NCBI GenBank assembly: GCA_035771175.1
Contig: CM069596.1
Span: forward strand, 11,427,001-11,491,000
Origin: Paratinospora sagittata
Lineage: Eukaryota > Streptophyta > Magnoliopsida > Ranunculales > Menispermaceae
Length of the DNA: 64,000 bases
Direction of reading: 5' to 3'
Part shown: in pieces, positions 11,532-23,400 of the stretch
How the letters are laid out: every line of letters starts with the position of its first letter
How positions within the stretch are numbered: the stretch's first letter is position 1
Made by a program: the position numbers and the translations under genes
The notes under the pieces: model-generated
What the model was told of the DNA's origin: nothing
The model's input: only the letters and a program-made list of their open reading frames with translations
Database searches by the model: none

Positions 11532-12879
11532 ATTTTGCTAGTCCCTTAGCAAAAATGTGAGAGAATTCCTAAGAACTAAATGGAAAAGAAAATAATAATA
11601 ATAATAATTAAAAAAAAATTCAAAAAAATGCATCCCAACTAAATTAGTGTTCACTTCCACAAACTCGTTTATTTAGCATTATACTTGTAATCCAATGCAT
11701 ATGAGATTCAGTGTTTATGATCCATCCAGCTAAATAAACAAACTCGTTTATTTAGCATTATACTTGTAATCCAAGTCTTGAGGCATAAAACTCTTATAAT
11801 GCAAGTAAGATTAAACTCCTTATGTAAAGTGAATTCTGACTTGGGTCTAAAACTTCAGTTTGTGTTGAGGGTATGTGGTAAGCTCCCTTACACCTAGAGT
11901 ACTTGGTCAAACTGGTTATCTCAATCTAAACTAAATTCGTACAAGGATGGAAAAGTCTTGATCACAACCTTTGCTAGTGGAACGTGTTATCTGCCAATTA
12001 CATCTTACACACCAACTCAAATTGCCCTTATATCCTCATAAGCTAATTACATCTTGTCTAACTCAAGATGTGTTATTTAATATATAACTACTTTCACCTT
12101 TTTTTTTTGGATTATGCAACATTTTTGCCGCCTTTTATTTATTTATAAAATATACTATACTTTAAGTTGCTTATGAAGATGACAAACCGGTTCTTGAGAC
12201 AAAGTCCAACTTTATACTCCATGGCTTGAGGAAGTCCACTTTGGTGAGGGTTAAAAACCTAATTTTAGGCCTAGCCAGATGTGAGTGCAAATTAAGGAGT
12301 TTTCAATTATTTATTTTATAAAAATCGCATGACTCAAACTTGTACTCCTGTCCATTTCGCTAGATGGGTCAATCAACACATTCTTCACCATTTGCCTTGA
12401 ATAAACAATTTTCACACTTAATTCAACAAGCTTATACAAGTGAACACTCCAATTTTTTATTTTTATTTTTTTTTACAACTTAAAAAAAAAAAAACTTATG
12501 ACCTAAAATGACTAAATGACCTAAAAAATAAAAAATAAAAACATTAAAATGACACCCTCCCCTACAGGAAACAGACATTGTCCTCAATGTTAAAAAAAAT
12601 AAAGAAATTTCAAAAGAAAAAGAAAAAAACTATCTAAAAAATGAGCTCAGTTAGGAGGTCGCCCCGGCCATCCAATCAGTTCATAGTCCCTTAGTCTAAA
12701 ATTAAAAAAATTGTAGCTTTTGGGGACTACCAAAGAAATAATGAATATACTATCATATCCAGGACAAAGTATTTTTTTGTAGTAAACAGGATCCCGAATG
12801 ATAGATATATCATCAATGAAATTCAAAACACGTTGAACATTAAATATGAAATCAATGGGTTCGATCCATTCAACCTGAT
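11532..12879 (-). other. Non-coding 3' internal region of X
   Basis: AT-rich, without a supported gene. A 37-bp direct repeat (CAAACTCGTTTATTTAGCAT and on) occurs at about 11658-11694 and 11740-11776. Several A- and T-runs are present, for example around 12100, 12465 and 12485. It resembles the long untranslated tails of non-autonomous LTR elements. Confidence 0.5.
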
Positions 12880-15800
12880 TCAAGACATCTTTGACCTGAG
12901 GATTAATATTCTAGGAACACAATTTTCACATTGTGGCTCGGGGGAATCTGACACACAATCTTTCTTAACATTTCCTATTTGTATTTCAATGGTTTCCTCC
13001 TCTAGGTTTTCAGAATTTATAGTCAAATATTCCTTATTAATGATAATCTCCTCATATGTTAACTCTGAATCTGGGCTTGAGGCAGGTTCACAGTGATCCC
13101 CAATATAAGGTTTAGGCTGACTAAAAAAATTACTCTCTTTCTCTTCATGAAGAACATCAATTATTTGACCTACATGTGTTGTCAACTTTTCCAAAGATTG
13201 TTCGGTTTCAATGCGAAATTGCTCAGTGTTCTGCATAAATAAATGTAGGGTCTTTTCCAAAGATAACTTTGAATGTTGTTGAGACAACTCACAGGGCAAT
13301 ATTGATTCAGTCTCATTACAAAATTGCTTTGCTGCAATTCGAAATTCTTCAGTTGCAATTTGAGATTGAAGAGTACCTTGCATAAATAAATGTAGGGTCT
13401 CTTCCAAAGATAACTCTGAATATTGTTGAGACAACTCACAAGGCAATATTGATGCCGAGAAATAATGAGGAGAGAGTTGTGGTAGGGGATCATTAAATCA
13501 ACCTCCAATGTCACGACCCACGATACGTGACGTCATGACCAACACGAAACCCCGTGTATATCCTCCCTCGATATACACGTCATCCCGATAAGCCTTCTAA
13601 TACACATCACAATCCCAAATACACAACAATAAACACATATGGACATAATCAAATAATATTACATTCCCAAAATGTAAGCCATAAAATATTTTTTTTCTAA
13701 GTCCACAGTGATCAAAAGTACAAAATAATACTTAACAATGATTACAACTCATCTAAGTGTTAAGTATATGTATTAGGTGTTACATAGTAGAATTTATCAA
13801 AATAAATGCGAAAAAGTACTAATACCTACATCAACCAGAGTTCGGAAAATGCTCCGCAGCTAAGCCTTTTCCTTCCCTTTCCTATCCGATCCTGAAAAGA
13901 TAATAGTGAGGGGTGAGCTACAGCAAGCCCAGTGAATGTTTTCTACAAGTGGCTACATATATGTGCATTTATGTAAAACATTGCAAGATTCATTAAAACA
14001 GTTTAAACAACTGGAATGTAAACGAAGTTACATACATGTTCAATATAAGACCTCATGTCATATCAAGACAATGCATATCACTTATGACATGTTCATGCAC
14101 CTAAACACCTCTTAGGTAAGAATTGATTCAAGAGCATAAGTGCGCGAGACCCATGCCCAAATGACCTCTTACCCTTATTCTAATAGGAATTTTAAGGGCA
14201 CATCACCGATTTACTATTCATTCCAAACCCTATTTCAGGTTTAGACGAACTACGGTTACGCCTACTGTTGAAATCCTCTGCAAGGTCCACAACCGGGGAT
14301 CCCATTAGACTTACGAAATTTTTTGAAGGAAAACCCAATTAGGAGACTCAACCCAAATTGTTTTCCCAACTGACTATGATCAAATAATTTTCATGAGATA
14401 TCAAATCATGCATACCATAATAGTTAAGCATTTAAAACATTTCTATAATAGAATGCCACACATAGAAGACACAAGTAAAGAAACACTCACAATTGATTGG
14501 CTAACTCTAGCCAATCCAATTTTCAATCCAAGAAAGTACTAGAAGATTCACAAATCACCTCGAGTACTTCAATCACCAATTTGCCTACGTGGCTTACTCA
14601 AACCAACCAAGGTCCCTACATATAACACATGGTCCATACAATACTAAAGATCAGCCAAAGTATGCTAATAACCATGTTCAAACCTAATTTTATAGTCAAT
14701 TTGAGATTCTAGCATGGTCATAGTCATGAGTCAACCCATATTGCTCAATTCAACCATATAATCATCAAATTAGACTACACCTAACCCAAATTGAATGCCA
14801 TAAGTTGATTCCCATGATCCCAAACACTATAATACAAAGCATTCAATCATATTAAGGGTTAGTTAGGCTATTCCTCAAGTCAATTACATCAATTGACTAA
14901 GTTCAAATCAAAATCCCCAATTTGGCAATACATAACCTAAGGCCAAATTGAACTAAGTCATACTAAATTAACATATGTTCAAAAATTCTAAACCCATGAA
15001 TCTACTCAAATGAGGTCCAATTAGATGATTCCCAAGTTAATTTGGTCAATTGACTTGGTTTAGGTCAAAAGCCTTAATTTGGGCAAAATCCCCAATTTAC
15101 ATGAAAATCCCCAAATTGCATGGGAATGTCAATTTACATGGTCTAAGCCAAAATTACCCTACAATTAGGTTCTCCCTATTCAAGATCAGTAATTTATAGT
15201 GTCATACATCCATAATTACTCATCAATTTCATACAAATCACAAGAAATTTGAACAGAAAACTCTAAGTCAAAACACTAGTTTTAGGTTAAGTCTATAAAA
15301 CCCCTCCAATTTCTTGCTAGAAATTGAGGGTTTCACCTCTAGAGTACTCCCCATACACTCTAGGTCAACATATATTAATTTCAAGACCTAATTCCAACTT
15401 TGATTTTCCATCACCCTTTCAAAAACGGGATTCAATAGAACCCTAGGTCGAAAAAATCAGTTGCATGCTTGTAAGAGAATGATGGAAGGAAGAAAAATAG
15501 GAATGAAATGGTTACCTTGATGATCTTTGAGCAAGAATCCACCCAAAAACCTCCTTTTTCCCTTATTTTTCTCTTCTCCTCTTCTTTCCCCTTTCTCCAA
15601 GCTCTCTAACACTCTTGAAGGTGGAAAAATGAGCAAGTGTGAGAAAATCTCATTTTGGTTTGTATTTATAAAAAAATTTGAGCCCAAAACTCAAAATACA
15701 CTTAAACAAAAGGAATAATTTTTTTTCTACTGCAATTACTTCCACTTAGATGCTCAATTTTATGCAAATGACTCACCAATTTCACATCATAACCACTCAA

Positions 15801-16470
15801 AAGTTTTATGAGTCAGTTACCAGCATTCTGGTAAAATTTCAGCTCAATACAACGGCGGGATTGCGAGATCCAACCGTTTGATTAAAACTGCACAAGAAAA
15901 TTCGTAAATCCAAAAAACAGTTTTTGGAGCTTTATAACTCACAGTAGACAACTCCGATCAAGATCTTCACCGTTCATAATGAAGATATATTAGAGAAGAG
16001 TAAGCTGACAAAAGTTTAGCTCAATCGGACCACGGATCTAGGAGATCAAGAAATTGATGTAATCGATGACAGAAATTTCTTCCTCCATAGGGCGAGCTCC
16101 ATTGATCAAAAACACCGTTTTCGACGTCGAACGAGTCTCTGATCATTCCAAAACTTTATGCAAAGGCACTTGAACCAACGCGCGTCGAACATCATATACG
16201 TATACGTATGCGTATACGGATACTATACGGGTCAAAATGACATCATCCTAAGGTACGGGCGTTACATCCAAAATGTGAGCCTTCAGTCCAATATAAATTT
16301 GATTCACTAGCATAATCATGAGAATATGTATCAGAAAATGAATTATAGCTAAGGTCCTAATTATGTGCATTTTGTGTAGTGGTCTGATCCCAATTGTATT
16401 GAGGGTAGGCTACATTAAATGGGCAAATGCCAGTATGATGGTTTGGGTTTGAACATATAGAACATACATT
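12880..16470 (-). pseudogene. Gag-like remnant of element X, split by solo LTR Z2
   Basis: The frame runs on minus from a CCHC zinc knuckle (16464-16424; spacing C-X2-C-X4-H-X4-C, starting CSICSNPNHH) to 16272. It is interrupted by the Z2 insertion (13509-16266) and resumes at 13497-12880. Apart from single in-frame stops near 16350 and 13499, the two halves share one frame once the insertion and one duplication copy are ignored. The C-terminal half has an internal repeat (two copies of a 'LPCELSQQ...LHLFMQ' segment) and a 'LTTHVGQI...FFSQPKP' tail typical of plant gypsy gag C-termini. Gag coats retroelement RNA. No protease or RT follows. Confidence 0.6.
13509..16266 (-). mobile_element. Solo LTR of family Z (copy 2), inserted in the X gag
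   Basis: A 2758-bp TG...CA unit bounded by a perfect 5-bp duplication TCCAA (13504-13508 and 16267-16271). It is homologous to 752-3416 in reverse. On the plus strand it starts TGTCACGACCC and ends GGGCGTTACA. The minus-strand TATA box (TATAAATA) is at about 15662-15669, with a purine-rich leader downstream. No coding potential is seen. The duplication and the lack of an internal region show LTR-LTR recombination after insertion. Confidence 0.85.
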
Positions 16471-17310
16471 CATATAGAGATTCAGTGATGGGTCCATAGC
16501 CATTAATAGAGCATTTGCATATCAATTTTTATTTTATTTTTTAATTTCTTTAATATTTTTGATATTTATTTATTTTTACTTTTTATTTTTATTTTTTTAT
16601 TTAACCTTAATCTAAACTTAACTAGAAGACACACAATCAACCAAAAAAAAAGTCCTAAGGAAATCTAGCATACATCTCCAAAAATACATAAATGATTTGC
16701 ATGGGTGAATTTCCTAAGACCTAGACAGTTCCTAAAGAGTATCTCATAGGCCTCTAATCTGGTATCTTAGCTTAGTTAACCTAGGTAAGCCTCCAGGTGG
16801 TGGGGTGGGGTACAAGGTCCACTTAAATACCCGACTCCTAGGGCAGCAAAGTTGTCTCCCTTTAACAATTTAATGTTACCAAGGACAAGGCTTCCTAGAA
16901 TCAACTAAACCAATTAAGCAAAATTTGTGCAACCTATAATGAATACTCACTAATGAGCTCGAACCCTAAATGGTTAAGTTCATACTTCATTTTAATTAAG
17001 CGTAAAGACGGGCTAAGATGAGTGCGTAAGAGATGATTAACCTAATTTCGGGCCAAGTGTGGTGATGAAATCCACCCTTGATCTTGATTGGGGTAATGCC
17101 TTTTACTAACCAATTATGAAAATGTTTAGCCTCTCAAAAATGTTTCCCAACAAAGTATGATGCAAAACCTTATTATGCAGATTCTAATCTTAAGATTTTA
17201 TTTCTATATGAGCAAAAATAGGAAATCCTAAATCTAAATGATCTTTGATCATATAAAGCATATAAGTGATTAATTTAAAATCTAAAAAAAAAAATAAAGT
17301 GACTTAGCAC

Positions 17311-17331
17311 CAATATCTGGCAGCAGCTCCA
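17311..17331 (-). other. Primer-binding site of X (decayed tRNA-Asp type)
   Basis: Reads TGGAGCTGCTGCCAGATATT on minus, 6 bp inside the 5' LTR end. It matches the tRNA-Asp 3'-end complement at most positions and shares primer type with element Y. Confidence 0.55.
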
Positions 17332-17337
17332 AAAACT

Positions 17338-18524
17338 TGATGCAATTTTTTTGAATAGATCAATAAAAATAAATACGTGCAAGCGCAAAAGGTGAGTTGT
17401 AGCACTAAACAAGGTCGACAAGGATTGCACAAGTCACTTTAAGTTTTTTAGAAAATAAATTAAATATTATATACTAAATAAATTAAAGAAAAATCATGGT
17501 TGTTTCTAACATCCTAAGACTTTGAATGCAATAAATAAAAAGAATTTAAAACAAAATTTATTTAAACTTCAAATTAAAATAAAGCAATTAAATGAACACA
17601 AATAATGCAATAAATAACAAGAAGTAAATGAAAGAAAGACAGAAAAAAAATAGAAGTTACTGAAAATAAAACTTCATTAATGTAAAATAAAAGAAAAGAA
17701 AAAGAAAACTTACAGAACTCCAAATCCTTAGGCAATGTCATCTTACTCAAGGCTTGAATGAGCAACTAAAAATAAATCTAACCTAAAAAAATAAAAATAA
17801 AAATGAGAGTAGAGATGAGATCCATTCTCTTGAAATTTAACCTTATTTATAGATGCGCCACATCTTGATTTTCAAAAACAAAAATATATCCACCACCTAT
17901 TATTCTCTAAAAATATCCTCTAAAAATGGTCATATTCTAAATTACATAAAGATTTTCTTTTTCAATCAAGAAAATAAGAAGAAAATTGTGCCCATATGTG
18001 AAGAAAATTCATTTTTCTTCTTTTTGACACGTGTGACATTTTTTTCTACCATAAATAGGTTGATATGAGCTCAATTAAATCTTCATCAAAGATTGCAACC
18101 ATGTGGGTCCCTTCTTTCAAAATCTTTAAGTTGATTAGAATCCAATCAAACGGACTCGGATTGATCATTTAAGCCTTGTTGGATCTAACGCCTCAGCTTC
18201 TCCACATCCGGTCCATGTATATATGTTGTGTGGATCTTCCTAAAATATGCAATCTCATCCTTTCATCCTGAAAATATCTAAAAAATACTAGAAGACCAAG
18301 TGAGACACCAACATACCCAAAAATAAATAAAAGCTCAATGGCCTTATTAAAAGAAAATTAAAATAAAAAATACATTATTAATGTAGCTTAAAAATGACCT
18401 AAAAATAAAAAATGTGATGTAAAAAGATTTTTATTATTTTTTCTAATTTTTATTCTTTATTTTATTTTCTAGCCTAAAAGCACTAAAAATAAGGGTAAAA
18501 ATATGCAAAATTGTGACTTCATCA
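17338..18524 (-). repeat. Right (5') LTR of X, full length
   Basis: Begins TGATGCAATT and ends GACTTCATCA on the plus strand, giving the 5-bp inverted ends TGATG/CATCA. About 935 bp of it are repeated at 10580-11516 and 175 bp at 6157-6331. Confidence 0.8.
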
Positions 18525-19120
18525 TGTCGTCTCGTCGTTGGTCGAGATGAGCTGGATGAGCTCATCTATTCCGAGTTGGTCTTGGAGAAAGAATCTCATC
18601 CTGTCTTGGATGATCCTTATATTCCTGGTTCATCTCGGAGTAGGAATTTTATCTCATCTCGAATGATTCCTATTTTCTTGATTTGTCTCGGAGGAGGAGT
18701 CACATCTCGTCTCTATGTCGAAGTCTGTGTTTGAGAGTGCAGCTACTTCGGATTTCTCGGGATATGGCATGCTAGGAAGGACTCCCTAATCTTTTTTATT
18801 TCTTCTGGAATTATCAGCTCTACTCTAGGCCGAGTTGTCAGCCTTGAACAGAATAGCACTGAGTTCAACTGGGCCGAGCTAAACTAAGATCGTGTTTTCG
18901 GATTTTTCGTAAATGTCATCCCGTCAGGTGGGCTCGGACGGTTTTCCATGGCTGAGTCAAATCTGGTTCGGCTGAGCTAATCTGACGGTCGTATCATCGC
19001 ACGCGACTTATGTTTTCTATAGCACCAAGTCAGCTCTGTTGATATCCAGGTCAGCTCTGTTGTTGTCAAGGTCATCTCTGTTGATGTCCAGGTTAGTTCT
19101 GCTGAGCTGACCATCCAACA
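18525..19120 (-). repeat. U3 half of the Y 5' LTR
   Basis: Matches 395-740 and 3422-3677 of the left LTR, ending GACCATCCAACA at 19120. It is followed by AATTT (19121-19125), the right copy of the Y target-site duplication. The first five bases (TGTCG) are the right target duplication of element X. Confidence 0.8.
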
Positions 19121-19125
19121 AATTT

Positions 19126-20497
19126 ATTTGATATTATTAAAATTTTAAAAATTATATAAAATTCGAATGCACGACCAAACACAATAATATAATATTCCTA
19201 AGAAAACTTTTTAAGATTTTCATGTGCAACTAAACATATCAATATAATATTCTAATATTTAGATTTTCCTCAATTACTTTCTTAGAAAGCTGTATTACAT
19301 TCTCTAGTATTGATACCTTAGTCTTGATGTATATCTTTGGCCTTGAAAATGTCTTGAGGTATACCTTTCGCCTTTGAAGAAGTCGTCTTATCAAGTAATT
19401 TTCAATTTCCTTGATTTATGAAATAAAAGATTGGGCAATAAAATAATAATAAGTTAACAAATTAAGACTAAAAAAAATACAAATGTTCAAATGATTATGT
19501 CATAGAACCAACATTCCGTTGATTGAGTGACTTAAGGTGCTCATCTTAAAAATGAGGTTACGAGTCTCCCACTCGAGCAACCAGAGGGACAAAGAATTAG
19601 TTGAGACCGAATACCGGATAATATAATAGAATATTGAAGCATAAAGTTAAAAATACATATTTAAAAATAAAATAAAATAAAATAAGGTGTTTTTACATAT
19701 ATTCTGAGGATATCCTTGAATGCCCAAATTAGAAAGAATGATCTTCCGCTGTAATGATAAAGGCAAAGAAAGACCTTTCATAATTAGCCAGAAATAGCTC
19801 AAAAATGGTATTCTATAATCTTAGTAATCATACAATTGATGTTCAAAACCGAAGTGAATGTAGCAAATTCAAACCAAACTATTTTGAAGTTCTAACATAT
19901 CAAAATCAAACTGAAGAAAATCCCCTTACATTCTTAGGTTTACTCTTAGTACAATGAATAGGTTTAAGTTTGAGTTCTAAAATTTCAAAAAACCACAGCT
20001 ATAGCCATTTTAACTTCATCAAGATAGCAATGCTAACTGCATCTATTCCATATGAGAGTGTTAAAATGACCCAAAATATGTATTCAAATCTATATCCAAG
20101 TTGATGTGACAATATACCACATCACCATATTATCAGAGAGAAAAAAGGAAAACGAAATATTCTTCACTCACCATACACCACATCAGCATAGGTAAAGTTT
20201 TGGGTATATTTTTTGGATCGTAAAAGCATTTCTCATTTCATATTCCTCCGAAACTAAGTACACATACCCATCAACATACTTTCCTATATGATCAAATACA
20301 TAGGGATTCATACGCAGCATCCTTGGGTGAAGATGAAAATATAAACAGCAACAAGGCATTTAAGGCATAAACATAGCAACGCCATTCACTAATACATAGG
20401 CCTTTTATGTACATTCAAAGACCCATAAACATTAGACATGTAGAAAAAGGAGCATATCATCTTAACACCTCTCATGTTCATACTATAGCTTTTGCAT
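19126..20497. other. Intergenic / 3' flank of SDH
   Basis: No supported gene. It is AT-rich, with a SINE-like stretch at about 19505-19600. The last few hundred bases before 20498 include the likely 3'UTR of the minus-strand SDH gene, although no polyadenylation signal can be assigned with confidence. Confidence 0.5.
19505..19600 (+). repeat. Probable tRNA-derived SINE remnant
   Basis: The stretch contains GATTGAGTGACTTAAGGTGC (A-box-like) and, about 35 bp on, GGTTACGAGTCTCCC (B-box-like with a 1-2 base loss), then CTCGAGCAACCAGAGGG. This order is common in plant tRNA-related SINEs. No poly(A) tail or target duplication is clear. Confidence 0.4.
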
Positions 20498-23400
20498 CTA
20501 AAGGTTAAACATAACCTTAATAGCGTTACCTCCACGGGCACTAGTTTCAAAGCCTTCCTCAACCTCCTTCTGAGAGAACCCAAACCTATGGGTTATAAGG
20601 GGCTTCACATCGATCTTTCCAGTTCTTATGAAATCAATGCACAAAGGCCAAGTGTTTTTGTAGCGGAAAATGCCAATGACATCGACTTCCCTATGACCAA
20701 TAATGACTCAAAGACTTAGAATGCAATGCCAAAAGATTGAGAAACAAAACATGCTCTTGGTAATTGGCATGTAATAAAAAATAAAAAAATGCCCTCAATT
20801 ATTTTACTAAACACTTTCTAGAGTTTGATTTGATAAAGGCCCCGTTTGGTTGAGCATTTATAAATTGCTTTTGGACCAAAAACAGTTTTTGGAGATGTTT
20901 AGCAACATCTGCTCATAGATAGACCAAACTGCAGTAAAAAAAAACAGTTTTTCTGCTTTTGGAGAATTTGAGTGAGACCAGCTTTTTTAAAGAATGCTTT
21001 CCTAGAAGCATTTGTGTAAAAACTGTGCCAAACAGGCCCAAAGAAAGAAGAAAGAAATACCTTGCAGCTGCAGTAGTTAGAGGAACAGTCATCTCATTGT
21101 GACCCATCCCCACAAGGCAAACTTTGCCGCCGGGTCTAGTAGCATTCAAAGCTGTGCACATGGTTTTGTTAAAGCCGGCACAGTCAAAGCTCACATCCAC
21201 TTCAACTCCCATAGCTTTCTGAATCTGAATTACTTCTGTGCCCACATCCTGTGAAAGTGAAACCGCAGTACTTAGTGAAAGGTAATTGAGAGAAATAAAA
21301 TATGCATTAAACAGGTGTTATATCGAAAAGAAAATAAGAAAAAATTCTTTGTTTAGTTCATCAACAGAATATTGGGATTCAGAATTAGTTAGATTTTGTT
21401 TCTCCTCTCTCACTGGTGTCTATGTTTAAGGATTTATAAAGGTTGGTCGAAGCTACATGTTGTTTGGGGTGCAAAGGCTTAAAAAAAAATCAGACACTCG
21501 GTTTCCACCTTAAGAGACTGTTGCTTACTGCTTAGTACTATTCGCCGGGTACAGGACACAGAATTCAGTAATTGTCATAAAGTCAAATGGTTCAGCCAAC
21601 AAGAAAGATTGATGCATGCATTATCTGTTAACAAACGAATCTTCAATTTCTATGTATGCATGTTCAACAATTTCAGAAGCCATCAACTTCAAACACATAA
21701 GTTTGTGATTATGATAGAGTTGTTTAACTGCATAAGTTGGCTCTCAAATGATAACTGTTGTGAGTATATCAGGTCCGAAAAATGTTATTATGGTATCAAA
21801 TTCACCGACATAAATTCCTCATCACCCAAAGTTTTCTTTTGCAATAATAGATTGCAATGAAGAGTATCAAATTGTTGGAAAATTCCCATCATACATATTT
21901 CCCTGTCAAATTGGTTCCCAGTCTGAGAAAAAGTGTTAAAATTGTTCAGGTGCCAAAATCATCAAAACCCAAGTTGGTAACGCTAAGAGGGTTTACCGCA
22001 TAAAGAGTATGGTGGACGGGTTAATAAGTTGACAAGTTCAAACCTTGAAAAACAGAGTCATAGAAAGTTTTAAGAATTGAAATTCTTCCATGAGTAGTAA
22101 TAAGAAGTGGGCTTGATAAGCATCTCTTGGTTACTCATCTGAGCACATGTAGATGAGAACAATATATAAATAATGTGATGGATCATTTGCAGTAGTAACA
22201 ATATCATATTTCAAGATCAATAATAAATACTAGAATTTAGACTTAAGTAATATGCATCCGACTTGCATGAATAATTTCAGAGAAAACTAAAACTATTTGA
22301 ACAAAAACTTAAAATTATAAAGCCTACATCACTCAAAACAATAAGAACAAATATCTCTCATTGATCTGACATATATATACTTTAGATGAAAATTTAGGTG
22401 ATTTGAACAGAAATAGCAAGATTAAATTATGCAATAAGAGGAATATAGAAACCTGAACATCTGTTGAAACTTTAATGATCTCATCTGCCCCAAGCTCTTT
22501 CGCAACAGCTAAACGATTATCATCAACGTCAACAATAGCAATTCTAGGGGCACCAAAAGCACGAGCTGAAAGCATTGTGACAAGGCCAATGGGACCTGCT
22601 CCCATGATCAGTACACTTGTCTCAGGGCCAATGTTTGCACGGCGGCAAGCATGTACACCAACACTTAAAGGCTCACACATGGCCCCTTCCTCTAAGCTCA
22701 CATTGTCAGGCAGCTTAAAACATAAATCTGCAGGATGAACAATCTGTTCCAAAGGAAAAAAGACATCCTTTATACATTATACAACAAATAAGCATGTGAA
22801 ATCTGAGATTGCAATCTACACAGTATGTGTATTATCAAAAAAAAGGAGAAAAAGAAAACTTTGTTCATACTACCACCAAATGAAGACAGAATACTTGGTA
22901 CTCAAGTTCTCTTTCCTTTTATTTATTTCCGAACATTGCCCCGAATAAATAAATCAGTAAATATGTAAAAAAATACCTATTTTCTTGGTACATTTTTACC
23001 AGGTTCTACATACATTGCATTCTATAGAAAGAAGTGAAAGTCCGACCACTAAAGGTCTTGATTGATGGATCAAGGAAAAAACCAACAAATAAAGGGCATA
23101 GGGAATACCCAGTGCACAAGACTCTTACCATTGCGGGTTTGAGGAAAGGACATGTACCCAGCCTTACATCCACATTGGATAGGTTGTATCCGGATTTTAG
23201 CTTGTGACCTCCAGGTCACAATTGAACAAACTCAACCATTTAAAAAGACATCTCATAATGTAGGTTGTGCCCCAACAAAGGGAATTCAAAACAGACTTCC
23301 CTAGTTCAAGATATCTTCAAATCAAAATTTCTTAAAATAGTAAAAACACTAATTTGAAGGCCTTAACAATGGAATTTGCCCAAAAAAGCACGTTAATTGC

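Larger units (their letters stand above)
10580..18524 (-). mobile_element. Non-autonomous LTR retrotransposon 'X', inserted in the Y 5' LTR
   Basis: Direct repeats 10580-11516 (truncated) and 17338-18524 are the LTRs, TGATG...CATCA, about 1187 bp when full. A decayed tRNA-Asp-like primer site lies inside the right LTR (17311-17331) and a purine tract inside the left (11517-11531), so the element reads on minus. The internal region is only about 3 kb without the nested Z2 LTR and holds a gag-like frame but no pol that I can recognise, so it would have needed enzymes from elsewhere. The 5-bp duplication TGTCG (18525-18529) has its partner TGTCA displaced to 6332-6336 on the inverted segment. 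Confidence 0.75.
63..19125 (-). mobile_element. Ty3/gypsy LTR retrotransposon 'Y' with nested insertions (overall span)
   Basis: LTR termini TGTTGG (68) and CCAACA (19120) are flanked by identical 5-bp duplications AATTT at 63-67 and 19121-19125, so the whole 19-kb stretch descends from one insertion. The left LTR (68-3677, minus) is about 945 bp once a nested solo LTR is removed. The right LTR is split into 6332-6657 (inverted) and 18525-19120, together about 920 bp. The internal part encodes degenerate gag, protease, RT, RNase H and integrase of Ty3/gypsy type, with a tRNA-Asp-like primer site, as in non-chromovirus (Tat/Athila-type) plant elements. No frame is intact, so it cannot move by itself. 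Lineage placement is by remembered motif style, not by phylogeny. Confidence 0.85.

Noticed and set aside
22475..22738. 87-codon plus-strand frame over SDH exon 4
   Set aside because: Antisense shadow of a conserved SDH exon.
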